Position numbers and translations under genes: made by a program. The notes under the pieces were generated by a model. That model worked only from the letters and a program-made list of their open reading frames with translations, was not told the DNA's origin and did not search any database. Of a stretch of 61,647 bases of DNA, positions 43,938-51,525 are shown one piece after another. Source of the DNA: Lachnospiraceae bacterium (GTDB taxonomy: Bacteria; Bacillota; Clostridia; Lachnospirales; Lachnospiraceae); assembly GCA_021202075.1 (NCBI GenBank), contig JAJQDT010000044.1, positions 89,620-151,266 on the forward strand. The letters run 5' to 3'. Numbering within the stretch: position 1 is the stretch's first letter; every line of letters begins with the position of its first letter.

Positions 43938-45337
43938 ATCACCTGAAACAGGTAAAATTTGAGATAATCGGTCTCGGGAACATTCCACAGAATCGGGTGG
44001 TCCGGCGCCTGCTGGCGGGCCTCGATCTGCCGAAGCTGGACTCCGGCGTCGGCGGCCGCGCCATGGAGCATCTGAATAAACAGCTCGTCGGACATGAAAT
44101 GGGAGCAGGAGCAGGTGGCGAGATAACCGCCGCGGGGCAGAAGCTTCATGGCCCGCAGATTGATTTCCTTATAGCCCTTTTTTGCATTGCCGACAGTTTT
44201 CCGGCTTTTCGTAAAGGCCGGAGGATCCAGAATGATGAAGTCATATTTCTCTTCATGACTCTGCTCCAGCTGCGGAAGCAGGTCAAACACATTTGCGACG
44301 CGAAAACTCATACGGTCGTCCAGCCCATTGCGCCAGGCGTTCTTTTTTGCCATCTCGATGGCGCTCTCGGAGATGTCAACGGCGCAGACATGGGCAGCGC
44401 CGCCTCTGGCGGCATTCAGAGCAAACGAGCCTGTGTGTGTGAAGCAGTCCAGCACCCGTTTGCCTGCGGCGAGGCGCGCGACCGCCTGACGGTTGTATTT
44501 CTGGTCCAGGAAAAAGCCGGTCTTCTGGCCGTTCTCCACATCCACCTGATAGACAATCCCGTTCTCCGTGATTTCTGTGAGGCAGGAGTCCGTATGGAAG
44601 CATAATTGATCATGATCCGGAACCGGAGATAAAGAACGGGACTCGTTTTTATCGGGAACCGGGTATTTAGAACAGTTTTCATGGATATCCGGGGCTGCGG
44701 ACAGCGATAAAGCATTTTCCAGAGGATACCATCCCTTATACTGCTTCAGCCCTTCCAGTTCGCGGATGGAAACATCATTTCGTTCATAGATTCCCCGAAT
44801 TGTCTGTCCATCCCCGGTCAGAACCTGGTACAAAAGCGGAAAAATAACAGGTTTCAAAAGCTCCATACCGTAGGAAAGTGTCTGTGTCACCAGAATGTCA
44901 TTGAAACGGTCCACAGTCAGACCCGGAAACCGGTCCGCCTCCCCAAAAATCACACGGCAGCAGCCGATATCATCTCCCATCACTGTTTTTCGATACTCCC
45001 ATGCGTAACGGATCCGTCTCTCCCAGAACGCGGCGTCAAATTTATCGTTTGCGTTTCGTGAAAGCAGGCGGACACGAATCTTTGAGTGCTCGCTGTAAAA
45101 ACCGGTTCCGAGATATTTTCCAACAGCCGGATTACCGCCGGATTCACGGCATTCGGATTTTGCAGTTTCCTGTTTTGACCAGGCCGGAGAGGTAACGACA
45201 TCAACCAGACAGCCATTGGTTACCGTTCCGATTACCTGCCGGATTTCTGCATCATAAACCCACGGATGACCGCTGAGGATGGAGCGCTCCGCTTTTTTGC
45301 TGACTGTGAGAATCGTGTAAGGTCTTTTTTGCTTCAT
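43934..45337 (-). CDS. RlmI-like class I SAM-dependent rRNA cytosine methyltransferase
   Basis: A 467-residue methyltransferase of the RlmI/YwbD type. The N-terminus is a PUA-like RNA-binding domain (SGHPWVYDAEI). The C-terminal methyltransferase has the SAM motif VLDCFTHTGSFALNAA, the catalytic-loop FIILDPPAFTKS and the CSCSHFMSDELF motif. Usual length is ~390-400. Two polar insertions explain the excess: ~residues 50-70 (Lys/Glu/Ser/Gly-rich) and ~220-250, the latter with a near-repeat YPVPD, LSPVPD. It interrupts the cob cluster on the opposite strand. Confidence 0.88.
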   Translation of the reverse strand: MKQKRPYTILTVSKKAERSILSGHPWVYDAEIRQVIGTVTNGCLVDVVTSPAWSKQETAKSECRESGGNPAVGKYLGTGFYSEHSKIRVRLLSRNANDKFDAAFWERRIRYAWEYRKTVMGDDIGCCRVIFGEADRFPGLTVDRFNDILVTQTLSYGMELLKPVIFPLLYQVLTGDGQTIRGIYERNDVSIRELEGLKQYKGWYPLENALSLSAAPDIHENCSKYPVPDKNESRSLSPVPDHDQLCFHTDSCLTEITENGIVYQVDVENGQKTGFFLDQKYNRQAVARLAAGKRVLDCFTHTGSFALNAARGGAAHVCAVDISESAIEMAKKNAWRNGLDDRMSFRVANVFDLLPQLEQSHEEKYDFIILDPPAFTKSRKTVGNAKKGYKEINLRAMKLLPRGGYLATCSCSHFMSDELFIQMLHGAAADAGVQLRQIEARQQAPDHPILWNVPETDYLKFYLFQVI

Positions 45338-45576
45338 AACGACTCCTTTTATAAAAATCAGACATATTAGTCACCCCATTATACTTCGCGTATATGCCCA
45401 AAAGCAAGCTGTTTTGTCATTTTCCGCAGGAAATTCATACTTCAGGAATGGAACGGAGAATGTTTACATCGAAAAATCTGTTAAAAAATCCGAAAGGATA
45501 TTTGTACTGCTGCATTTACAAAAATCATGCAATAGGATAAAATAAGGAACGGACGTTAATCTGGAGGAAAAAAGAA

Positions 45577-46047
45577 ATGACAAAAATACTATTCGTTTGT
45601 TGGGGGAATATATGCCGGTCGCCGATGGCCGAGTTTATCATGAAGGATATGGTGGCGAAGCGCCATCTGGAGCATCAGTTTTTGATTGAATCGGCCGCGC
45701 ATACGAGTGAGGAAATCGGGAATCCGGTTTATCCTCCCGCCCGCCGGGAATTGAAGAAGCATGGCATCAGCTGTGAAGGAAAGCGGGCAAGGAAAATGAC
45801 GAAGGAGGACTATGACCGGTTTGATTGGATCATCGGCATGGAGCAGCTGAACCTTCGCTATATGCTCCGCATTCTCGGCGGCGATCCGGAGCATAAGGTT
45901 CGTCTGCTGCTCGATTTTTGCGGAAACGGGCGCTCGAGAGATATTGCGGATCCATGGTATACCGGAGAATTTGGAAAGACTTACTCGGATCTGGTTGAGG
46001 GGTGTGAGGCCTTGTTGAACTTTTTGAGTGAAAATGAAATGCTGTAG
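45577..46047 (+). CDS. Low molecular weight protein-tyrosine phosphatase
   Basis: A 156-residue phosphatase of the LMW-PTP family. The P-loop C(x)5R motif is FVCWGNICRSPMAE at the N-terminus and the catalytic acid lies in ADPWYTGEFGKTYSDL. Length is normal. A GGAGG site precedes the ATG. There is no tyrosine kinase or capsule locus nearby, so its substrate is unknown. The upstream gap is A/T-rich and probably carries its promoter. Confidence 0.94.
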   Translation: MTKILFVCWGNICRSPMAEFIMKDMVAKRHLEHQFLIESAAHTSEEIGNPVYPPARRELKKHGISCEGKRARKMTKEDYDRFDWIIGMEQLNLRYMLRILGGDPEHKVRLLLDFCGNGRSRDIADPWYTGEFGKTYSDLVEGCEALLNFLSENEML

Positions 46048-46193
46048 CGGATCGTATGCTTCCAGATAGTGAGCTTTCGGATAGCTGGTTACTGGCACGT
46101 ATATGTACAAGGTATGTTTCTATTGCTCTGATCGTGCAGGCCGGTCAGAGACGCAAATGAGAACATAGTAAGCGGAAATGCGATATTACGAGC

Positions 46194-46265
46194 GTCAGCA
46201 GGGAATGCGTAAACGGTCAGCAAACGAATGTCAGCAGGGAATACGTAAACGGCCAGCAAACGAAT
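46194..46265 (+). repeat. Two 36-bp direct repeats upstream of rarA
   Basis: Two adjacent 36-bp units (46194-46229 and 46230-46265) differ at two positions. Each contains CAGCAGGGAAT and CAGCAAACGAAT half-units. They end 28 bp before the rarA start. Confidence 0.85.
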
Positions 46266-46292
46266 GTTGGGTGAAAAACAAAGGCAGGAATC

Positions 46293-47615
46293 ATGGATCA
46301 GTTAAGCTTTGGAGATTTCGTGAATACGGAATTGCAGCCGCTGGCGGCGCGCCTTCGTCCGCGCACGCTGGATGAGTTCGTGGGGCAGAAGCATTTGCTC
46401 GGGCAGGGAAAGGTGCTGCGCAGGCTGATTGAGAGCGACCAGATATCGTCAATGATTTTCTGGGGGCCTCCGGGTGTAGGCAAAACGACCCTGGCGCGGA
46501 TCATTGCCAGTATGACGAAGGCTTCCTTTATTGATTTTTCCGCAGTGACCAGCGGAATTAAGGAAATCCGTCAGGTGATGCAGCAGGCGGAGCAGAACAG
46601 GCAGTTCGGTGAAAAAACCATTGTATTTGTGGATGAGATTCACCGCTTTAATAAGGCGCAGCAGGACGCGTTTCTGCCGTTTGTGGAGAAGGGCAGTATT
46701 ATTCTGATCGGGGCGACGACGGAGAATCCTTCCTTTGAAATCAACGGAGCGTTGTTGTCGCGCTGCAAGGTGTTTGTCCTTCATGCGCTTGGGACGGATG
46801 AGATTGTCGAGATTCTTATGCATGCCATCCGCGACCCGCGGGGATTCGGCAGTCAGAAGCTTGCGATGGAGCCGGATATGCCGGAGCTGATTGCAAATTT
46901 TGCGAACGGGGACGCCCGCTCGGCGCTTTCCACACTGGAGATGGTGGTTTTAAACGGTGAGATTGACGGGGATACGGTTCGCGTCTCCCGAAATACACTG
47001 GAGCAGTGTATTTCTAAAAAGTCGCTGCTCTATGATAAAAAAGGCGAGGAGCATTACAACCTGATTTCCGCACTGCATAAATCCATGCGCAACTCAGACC
47101 CGGACGCGGCTGTTTACTGGCTGGCGCGGATGCTGGAGGCGGGAGAGGATCCGCTCTATGTGGCCAGAAGAATTGTCCGCTTCGCAAGTGAGGACGTCGG
47201 ACTGGCCGACCCGCAGGCGCTCCCCCAGGCGATTGCCGCCTACCAGGCATGCCATTATCTGGGAATGCCGGAGTGCAACGTCCATCTGACGCAGGCAGTG
47301 GTGTATCTTTCCCTCGCGCCTAAGTCCAACGCGCTCTATGTGGCTTATGGAGAAGCGAGAGAGGATGCCGCGACGCAGTTGGCGGAGCCGGTGCCGCTCG
47401 TCATCCGAAACGGTGTCACGGCGCTGATGCGCGATGAAAAATACGGGGAAGGCTACCAGTATGCGCACGACACGGAAGAGAAACTGACAAATATGCAGTG
47501 CCTGCCGGATTCGCTTTTTGGACGGGGATACTACCGCCCGGCCGGGCAGGGTGCGGAGGCGGAGTACAAAGACAGGCTGGAAAAAATCAAGGCATGGAAG
47601 CTGGAACATCAATGA
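46293..47615 (+). CDS. rarA: Replication-associated recombination protein A (MgsA/RarA ATPase)
   Basis: RarA is an AAA+ ATPase acting at stalled replication forks. The 440-residue protein has [16 protein letters not shown], Walker [15 protein letters not shown], Walker [19 protein letters not shown], sensor [10 protein letters not shown], and the C-terminal MgsA block [11 protein letters not shown]. Length is normal and there are no inserts. It interrupts the cobalamin genes. The following CobU-like gene starts 115 bp downstream on the same strand. Confidence 0.95.
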   Translation: MDQLSFGDFVNTELQPLAARLRPRTLDEFVGQKHLLGQGKVLRRLIESDQISSMIFWGPPGVGKTTLARIIASMTKASFIDFSAVTSGIKEIRQVMQQAEQNRQFGEKTIVFVDEIHRFNKAQQDAFLPFVEKGSIILIGATTENPSFEINGALLSRCKVFVLHALGTDEIVEILMHAIRDPRGFGSQKLAMEPDMPELIANFANGDARSALSTLEMVVLNGEIDGDTVRVSRNTLEQCISKKSLLYDKKGEEHYNLISALHKSMRNSDPDAAVYWLARMLEAGEDPLYVARRIVRFASEDVGLADPQALPQAIAAYQACHYLGMPECNVHLTQAVVYLSLAPKSNALYVAYGEAREDAATQLAEPVPLVIRNGVTALMRDEKYGEGYQYAHDTEEKLTNMQCLPDSLFGRGYYRPAGQGAEAEYKDRLEKIKAWKLEHQ

Positions 47616-47730
47616 CATATAATAGCTGTTGTGAAGCTGACAGCTGTCACACTGTCAGAACGAAGGATCAGCTGCCGCATAAAGATTTGCAATTTCATGT
47701 TACGGGTCATCGGAAAGGCGGACAATAGAA

Positions 47731-48288
47731 ATGAAACTGGTAATTGGCGGCGCGTTTCAGGGGAAACTGGAATTTGCGCAGAAGACATATCAGATATCGG
47801 ATGGCTGGATTGACGGACGCATATGTGATCCGGAGGAAATCACGCAATGCCGCGGGATTCATCATTTTCATGAATATATCCGGAGAATGCCGGAGATGAC
47901 GCAGAAATCCTCAGCCGAGAGAGAGAAGAACCAAAATACAGTTGAGGATTCTTTATCTGAAGCGGAAAGAAATCAAAATCAAAAGAAAGAACGGAAATCT
48001 GCTTCAGAGATCGAATCCGGGCAATCACCGGAAATCGCGGGTGCTGGTTTTATAAATACGGATAATCCATCTATGATCGAACAGCAGGCGGAAGCATTCG
48101 CCGATTGGCTGTATAAAAAGAACACAAATCTTGTTATTGTGTCGAATGAGCTTGGATATGGCGTCGTTCCGATAGAAAAGGAGGACCGACTCTGGCGGGA
48201 GACAGTTGGGCGCGTGTGCACCTGTATTGCCGCTCGGGCGGATGAAGTCGTGCGCGTGGTCTGTGGAATCGGGACAAGGCTCAAATAG
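47731..48288 (+). CDS. CobU-like protein, copy 2 (divergent P-loop)
   Basis: A 185-residue relative of CobU. The N-terminus reads VIGGAFQGKLEFA, a shortened P-loop lacking the Ser/Thr after Lys. The C-terminus has IVSNELGYGVVPIEKEDRLWRETVGRV and ends GIGTRLK, matching the last part of CobU. The middle (residues ~55-110) is a Glu/Ser/Gln/Asn/Lys-rich low-complexity insertion. The RHR region seen in copy 1 is not recognisable. It directly precedes cbiB, so a cobinamide-related role is likely. Whether it is catalytic is uncertain. Confidence 0.78.
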   Translation: MKLVIGGAFQGKLEFAQKTYQISDGWIDGRICDPEEITQCRGIHHFHEYIRRMPEMTQKSSAEREKNQNTVEDSLSEAERNQNQKKERKSASEIESGQSPEIAGAGFINTDNPSMIEQQAEAFADWLYKKNTNLVIVSNELGYGVVPIEKEDRLWRETVGRVCTCIAARADEVVRVVCGIGTRLK

Positions 48289-48322
48289 GGTTTACTATTG
48301 GGGATAGACGGGAGAAACGGAT

Positions 48323-49375
48323 ATGTACCGATATGTTTGCGGCTCTTTGGTCGCCGTAGTGGCCGGGTTTGTGCTGGATATGATTTTTGGGGATCCGTCG
48401 ACCCCGCTTCATCCAATCTGTCTGATTGGGAACCTGATCGCGAGACTGGAGAGGGGGATACGGCCGCGACTGCACACGAAAAAAATGGATGTAATAAACA
48501 AAGCAAATTCCATGAATTCAACAAACCGGGAGAATTGTGGCAATCCCCATAGAGAATTCCTCGGCGGTATGGCGATGGCGCTGCTGGTGATCGTGATTTC
48601 CACCGGAATCCCGGCTCTGCTGTTATTTATCTGCTACCACATCCGGTTCTGGCTGGGCATAACCGTGGAAGCAGTTCTGTGCTTTTTCCTTTTTGCGGTG
48701 AAATCTCTGAGAAAAGAGAGCATGAATGTGAAGCGAGCTCTTAATACGGATGGACTGGAGGCGGGGCGGAAGGCAGTCTCACGCATTGTCGGCCGGGATA
48801 CGCAGGCGCTTTCGGCTGCGGGAGTGGTAAAAGCCGCTGTTGAAACTGTGGCGGAGAACTTTTCTGACGGGGTGTTTGCGCCGATGCTTTATATGATGAT
48901 TGGCGGAGGGGTGCTCGGCTTTGCCTATAAAAGCATCAATACGATGGACTCTATGGTCGGCTATAAAAATGACAGTTATCTGTACTTTGGACGATTCGCT
49001 GCAAAGCTGGACGATGTCGTGAACTATATCCCGTCACGGCTGGCGGCGCTGTTTCTGATTCTGTCCGCACCGCTTGCCGGGCTCGATGGCAGGAACGCAT
49101 GGCGCATCTGGAGACGCGACCGCAGGAACCATGCCAGCCCGAATTCCGCGCAGACGGAATCGGTCGCCGCCGGCGCCCTTCACGTGCAGCTGGCAGGCGA
49201 CGCGTATTATTTTGGTAAACTCTATAAAAAGCCTACAATCGGTGATGACGACCGCCCTGTTGAGCCGGAGGACATCTCCCGTGTCGATCGACTGATGGTA
49301 ACAGCATCCGTTCTTTCGCTGGCAATGCTTAGCGTGTGCAAAGCACTGGTGCTATATCTGATCGCATCTATATAG
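48323..49375 (+). CDS. cbiB: Adenosylcobinamide-phosphate synthase
   Basis: CbiB attaches aminopropanol (phosphate) to adenosylcobyric acid in the membrane. The 350-residue protein has DMIFGDPSTPLHPICLIG at the N-terminus, the VKAAVETVAENFSDGVFAPMLY block, and YKSINTMDSMVGYKND. Several hydrophobic helices follow the family pattern. Usual length is ~315-320; residues ~50-78 carry a polar Asn/Ser/Lys-rich insertion between ERGIRPRL and EFLGGMAMA. It is the last cobalamin gene in the window. Confidence 0.94.
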   Translation: MYRYVCGSLVAVVAGFVLDMIFGDPSTPLHPICLIGNLIARLERGIRPRLHTKKMDVINKANSMNSTNRENCGNPHREFLGGMAMALLVIVISTGIPALLLFICYHIRFWLGITVEAVLCFFLFAVKSLRKESMNVKRALNTDGLEAGRKAVSRIVGRDTQALSAAGVVKAAVETVAENFSDGVFAPMLYMMIGGGVLGFAYKSINTMDSMVGYKNDSYLYFGRFAAKLDDVVNYIPSRLAALFLILSAPLAGLDGRNAWRIWRRDRRNHASPNSAQTESVAAGALHVQLAGDAYYFGKLYKKPTIGDDDRPVEPEDISRVDRLMVTASVLSLAMLSVCKALVLYLIASI

Positions 49376-49538
49376 TTTATATAGTTGATTTCTTCCTGTT
49401 TTGAATGTGTCTGGCCTGCACACGTTTATGCATATTTTTTTTCAGACTGCCCGGATTCAGTTCCGGACAGCCTTGTTTCGAAAAGCATTTTGACGGAATC
49501 TCATTCTTTACAATCAGATGTGACGGTACCGAGATTGT

Positions 49539-50180
49539 TTATTCACAGCCGCAGTCATTGTTCTTTGGCGCGAAGCATGCGGTCGGCGCGTCAAAGCCCG
49601 GGTTAAACGCGTAAAAGTTTCTGGCGTCCAGATCGTCCTGCACACTTCTCATGGCTTCTCCGAAACGCTGGAAATGGACGACCTCGCGTGCCCGCAGGAA
49701 GCGGATCACATCCGACACATCCGGATCCTTTACGAGACGCAGGATATTGTCGTAGGTGGTACGCGCCTTCATTTCCGCTGCCAGGTCTTCACTGAGGTCG
49801 GTGAGCGGATCACCCGTAGACTGAAATTCTGTCGCACAGAACGGAGCTCCGCCCGCGGCCTGCGGCCAGACGCCGATCGTATGATCCGCGTAATACGGCG
49901 CAAATCCCGCTTTCTCGATCTCTTCCGGGGAGAGTCCGCGTGTCAGCTGGTGGATGATCGCCGCTACGATCTCCAGATGGGCCAGCTCCTCCGTGCCAAC
50001 GTCGGTAAGCACAGCAGACACGGTTCCATTCGGGGAGGTGTATCGCTGAGAAAGATAGCGCATGGAGGCGCCCATCTCCCCATCCGGACCTCCATATTGA
50101 CTTAAAATCACCTGCGCCAGCTTCGCGTTCGGGGTCTTAATATTCACCGGATATTCCAGTCTTTTCTCATAATACCACAT
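49539..50180 (-). CDS. cotJC: Spore coat protein CotJC (manganese catalase family)
   Basis: A 213-residue member of the manganese-catalase family found in spore coats. The metal-binding pattern is visible as TDVGTEELAHLEIVAAIIHQL and EMKARTTYDNILRL with REVVHFQRFGEAM. It is third in a minus-strand operon with cotJA and cotJB. The neighbouring cotJB stop is immediately before its start. The tail ends in a CGCE motif. This operon supports a spore-forming host. Confidence 0.94.
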   Translation of the reverse strand: MWYYEKRLEYPVNIKTPNAKLAQVILSQYGGPDGEMGASMRYLSQRYTSPNGTVSAVLTDVGTEELAHLEIVAAIIHQLTRGLSPEEIEKAGFAPYYADHTIGVWPQAAGGAPFCATEFQSTGDPLTDLSEDLAAEMKARTTYDNILRLVKDPDVSDVIRFLRAREVVHFQRFGEAMRSVQDDLDARNFYAFNPGFDAPTACFAPKNNDCGCE

Positions 50181-50870
50181 TTAACATACGCCTCCTTCCC
50201 ACGGCCAGCTTTGTGTTACCCATTTTACGCTTCCAGTGCCGCATACGGTCGTCTGCCCATAGCGGAGAGGTCCGTATTTTTCTTCATAAATGTCGATGGC
50301 CCTGTCGCGCTTGCTGTTGCTGATCCGAAAATACTCCTGCGCACTTTCATCGGTCGGATGCGTATCCAGATACAGCATGACGTCGTACGCACAGAAGCTT
50401 ACCTCATCAATATAGGAGAGAAGCTTTGCTTCATTTCCTGCGGGTATATCTGAATAGTCCACACATCCACAATCTGCAGTTTCGTTCGTCACACAGCCGC
50501 AATCCACCACTTCTTCGGTTACACAGCCGCATTCTGCTGCTGCTTCCATCGCCCGGGCGCCTGCTGCAAACGGTTCCGCCGTGCCGCGTCCTCCATGCAT
50601 ACCGTATCCTTCCGGATTTCCGCAGCCATTTGCCATGCCGCGTCCGTTCGGATTTCTGCTGCCATTTGCTGTACCGCGTTCATTAGGGTTTCCGCAGCCG
50701 TTTGTTATTCCGCGGCTGCTCTGCATATTGCTTCCTCTGCCCATGCGGCCATCACTGCCGCCCCGGCCATAGCCGTCAGCACCGCGTCCGTTCGCCATCA
50801 TGCGTCCCTGCGGATTTTGGCGCATCGATCTTCCGTTTCCGTATACTGCCTCTTCTCTGTTCACCAGCAT
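50181..50870 (-). CDS. cotJB: CotJB-like spore coat protein with long low-complexity N-terminal extension
   Basis: The C-terminal ~90 residues are a typical CotJB domain (SYIDEVSFCAYDVMLYLDTH, EKYGPLRYGQT, final SWPWEGGVC). CotJB is normally only ~80-95 residues. Here ~135 extra residues precede it. First comes a Gly/Asn/Arg-rich stretch of 12-residue repeats (NGCGNPNERGTA, NGSRNPNGRGMA, NGCGNPEGYGMH). Then come three CGCV units (ECGCVTEEVVD, CGCVTNETAD, CGCVDYSD). The start overlaps cotJA by 10 bp. The extension may help cross-linking or metal binding in the coat, which is inference. Confidence 0.9.
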   Translation of the reverse strand: MLVNREEAVYGNGRSMRQNPQGRMMANGRGADGYGRGGSDGRMGRGSNMQSSRGITNGCGNPNERGTANGSRNPNGRGMANGCGNPEGYGMHGGRGTAEPFAAGARAMEAAAECGCVTEEVVDCGCVTNETADCGCVDYSDIPAGNEAKLLSYIDEVSFCAYDVMLYLDTHPTDESAQEYFRISNSKRDRAIDIYEEKYGPLRYGQTTVCGTGSVKWVTQSWPWEGGVC

Positions 50871-51085
50871 TTACCCCCTTTCCCGCAAAATGGTTTGCAA
50901 AGACTCTGGAACACCGTCCCGACCTTTAATGCCGTACAGGGATCGTACGGCGTTTCCCACCGCTGATAGGGCACATAGCTCATCGCAAGCGGCGCGTCCG
51001 CCTCTGTCAGATGATGATAAACGCTGTCGACCCGGATGTTTCTTCCATCCTGACAGCCGCAGCCCTGATGCTTGATATCAGACAT
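50861..51085 (-). CDS. cotJA: Spore coat associated protein CotJA
   Basis: A 74-residue protein with the CotJA core PLAMSYVPYQRWETPYDP, KVGTVFQSLCKPF and a Cys/Gly-rich C-terminus. It is first in the cotJABC operon. The N-terminus contains CGC. A GAAAGGAGT site precedes the ATG. Mother-cell sigma-E control is expected from the family; I could not identify the promoter confidently. Confidence 0.88.
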   Translation of the reverse strand: MSDIKHQGCGCQDGRNIRVDSVYHHLTEADAPLAMSYVPYQRWETPYDPCTALKVGTVFQSLCKPFCGKGGKCW

Positions 51086-51525
51086 AATGACTCCTTTCTG
51101 AAAACAGGTTCAATACAGAATATGAGGTTGCCCTCAAAAATGTTTTTGTCCAAAAAGAGTGTTTTTATGCAAAAAAAAGTTGAACTGGATGAGTCTATTA
51201 AAAGCAAAATGGTTGAATGGTATAATCTTTAAGAAATGGAAATGCAGAACCTGTTTGGATCATTGGAGGAAATGGGCAAGTGCTATGGGAGAAAAGGAAC
51301 ACAGATGCCAGAAAGGTTCCTGGCAGGTGGTAAAACGGTTTTTTCTTAGCATGTCATTCGTGTTATAATATGCGCACAGGCGCATAAGGAACCATGACAG
51401 CTTTCGCTGTCTGTGCCTGGCGCGAACGAGCTGCCGTTCGATAAATATTCCCGGCGGCCTCTGGTGCCAGCCACGAGAAGTATATATAATGCACCAGCTG
51501 TCTGCAAAGGAGGCGGTCATAATCC
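51086..51525. other. Divergent intergenic region cotJ / feoB
   Basis: A 440-bp A/T-rich region without a credible gene. It holds the feoB promoter candidates: an extended -10 (TG-T-TATAAT, 51361-51369) and a second TATAAT at 51485-51490. A short hairpin GACAGCTTTCGCTGTC lies near 51396. No Fur box could be identified with confidence. Confidence 0.5.
51361..51369 (+). promoter_or_regulatory. Extended -10 promoter candidate for feoB
   Basis: TGTTATAAT is a perfect extended -10 sequence, 157 bp before the feoB start. The -35 region (TTTTCT at 17 bp) is poor. Confidence 0.5.

Noticed and set aside
46178..46375. Open frame over the 36-bp repeats upstream of rarA
   Set aside because: The repeated 12-residue pattern is a by-product of the DNA repeats and it runs into rarA in another frame.
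49446..49470. Hairpin CCGGA/TCCGG after cbiB as a terminator
   Set aside because: There is no T-tract after the stem on either strand in the needed orientation.
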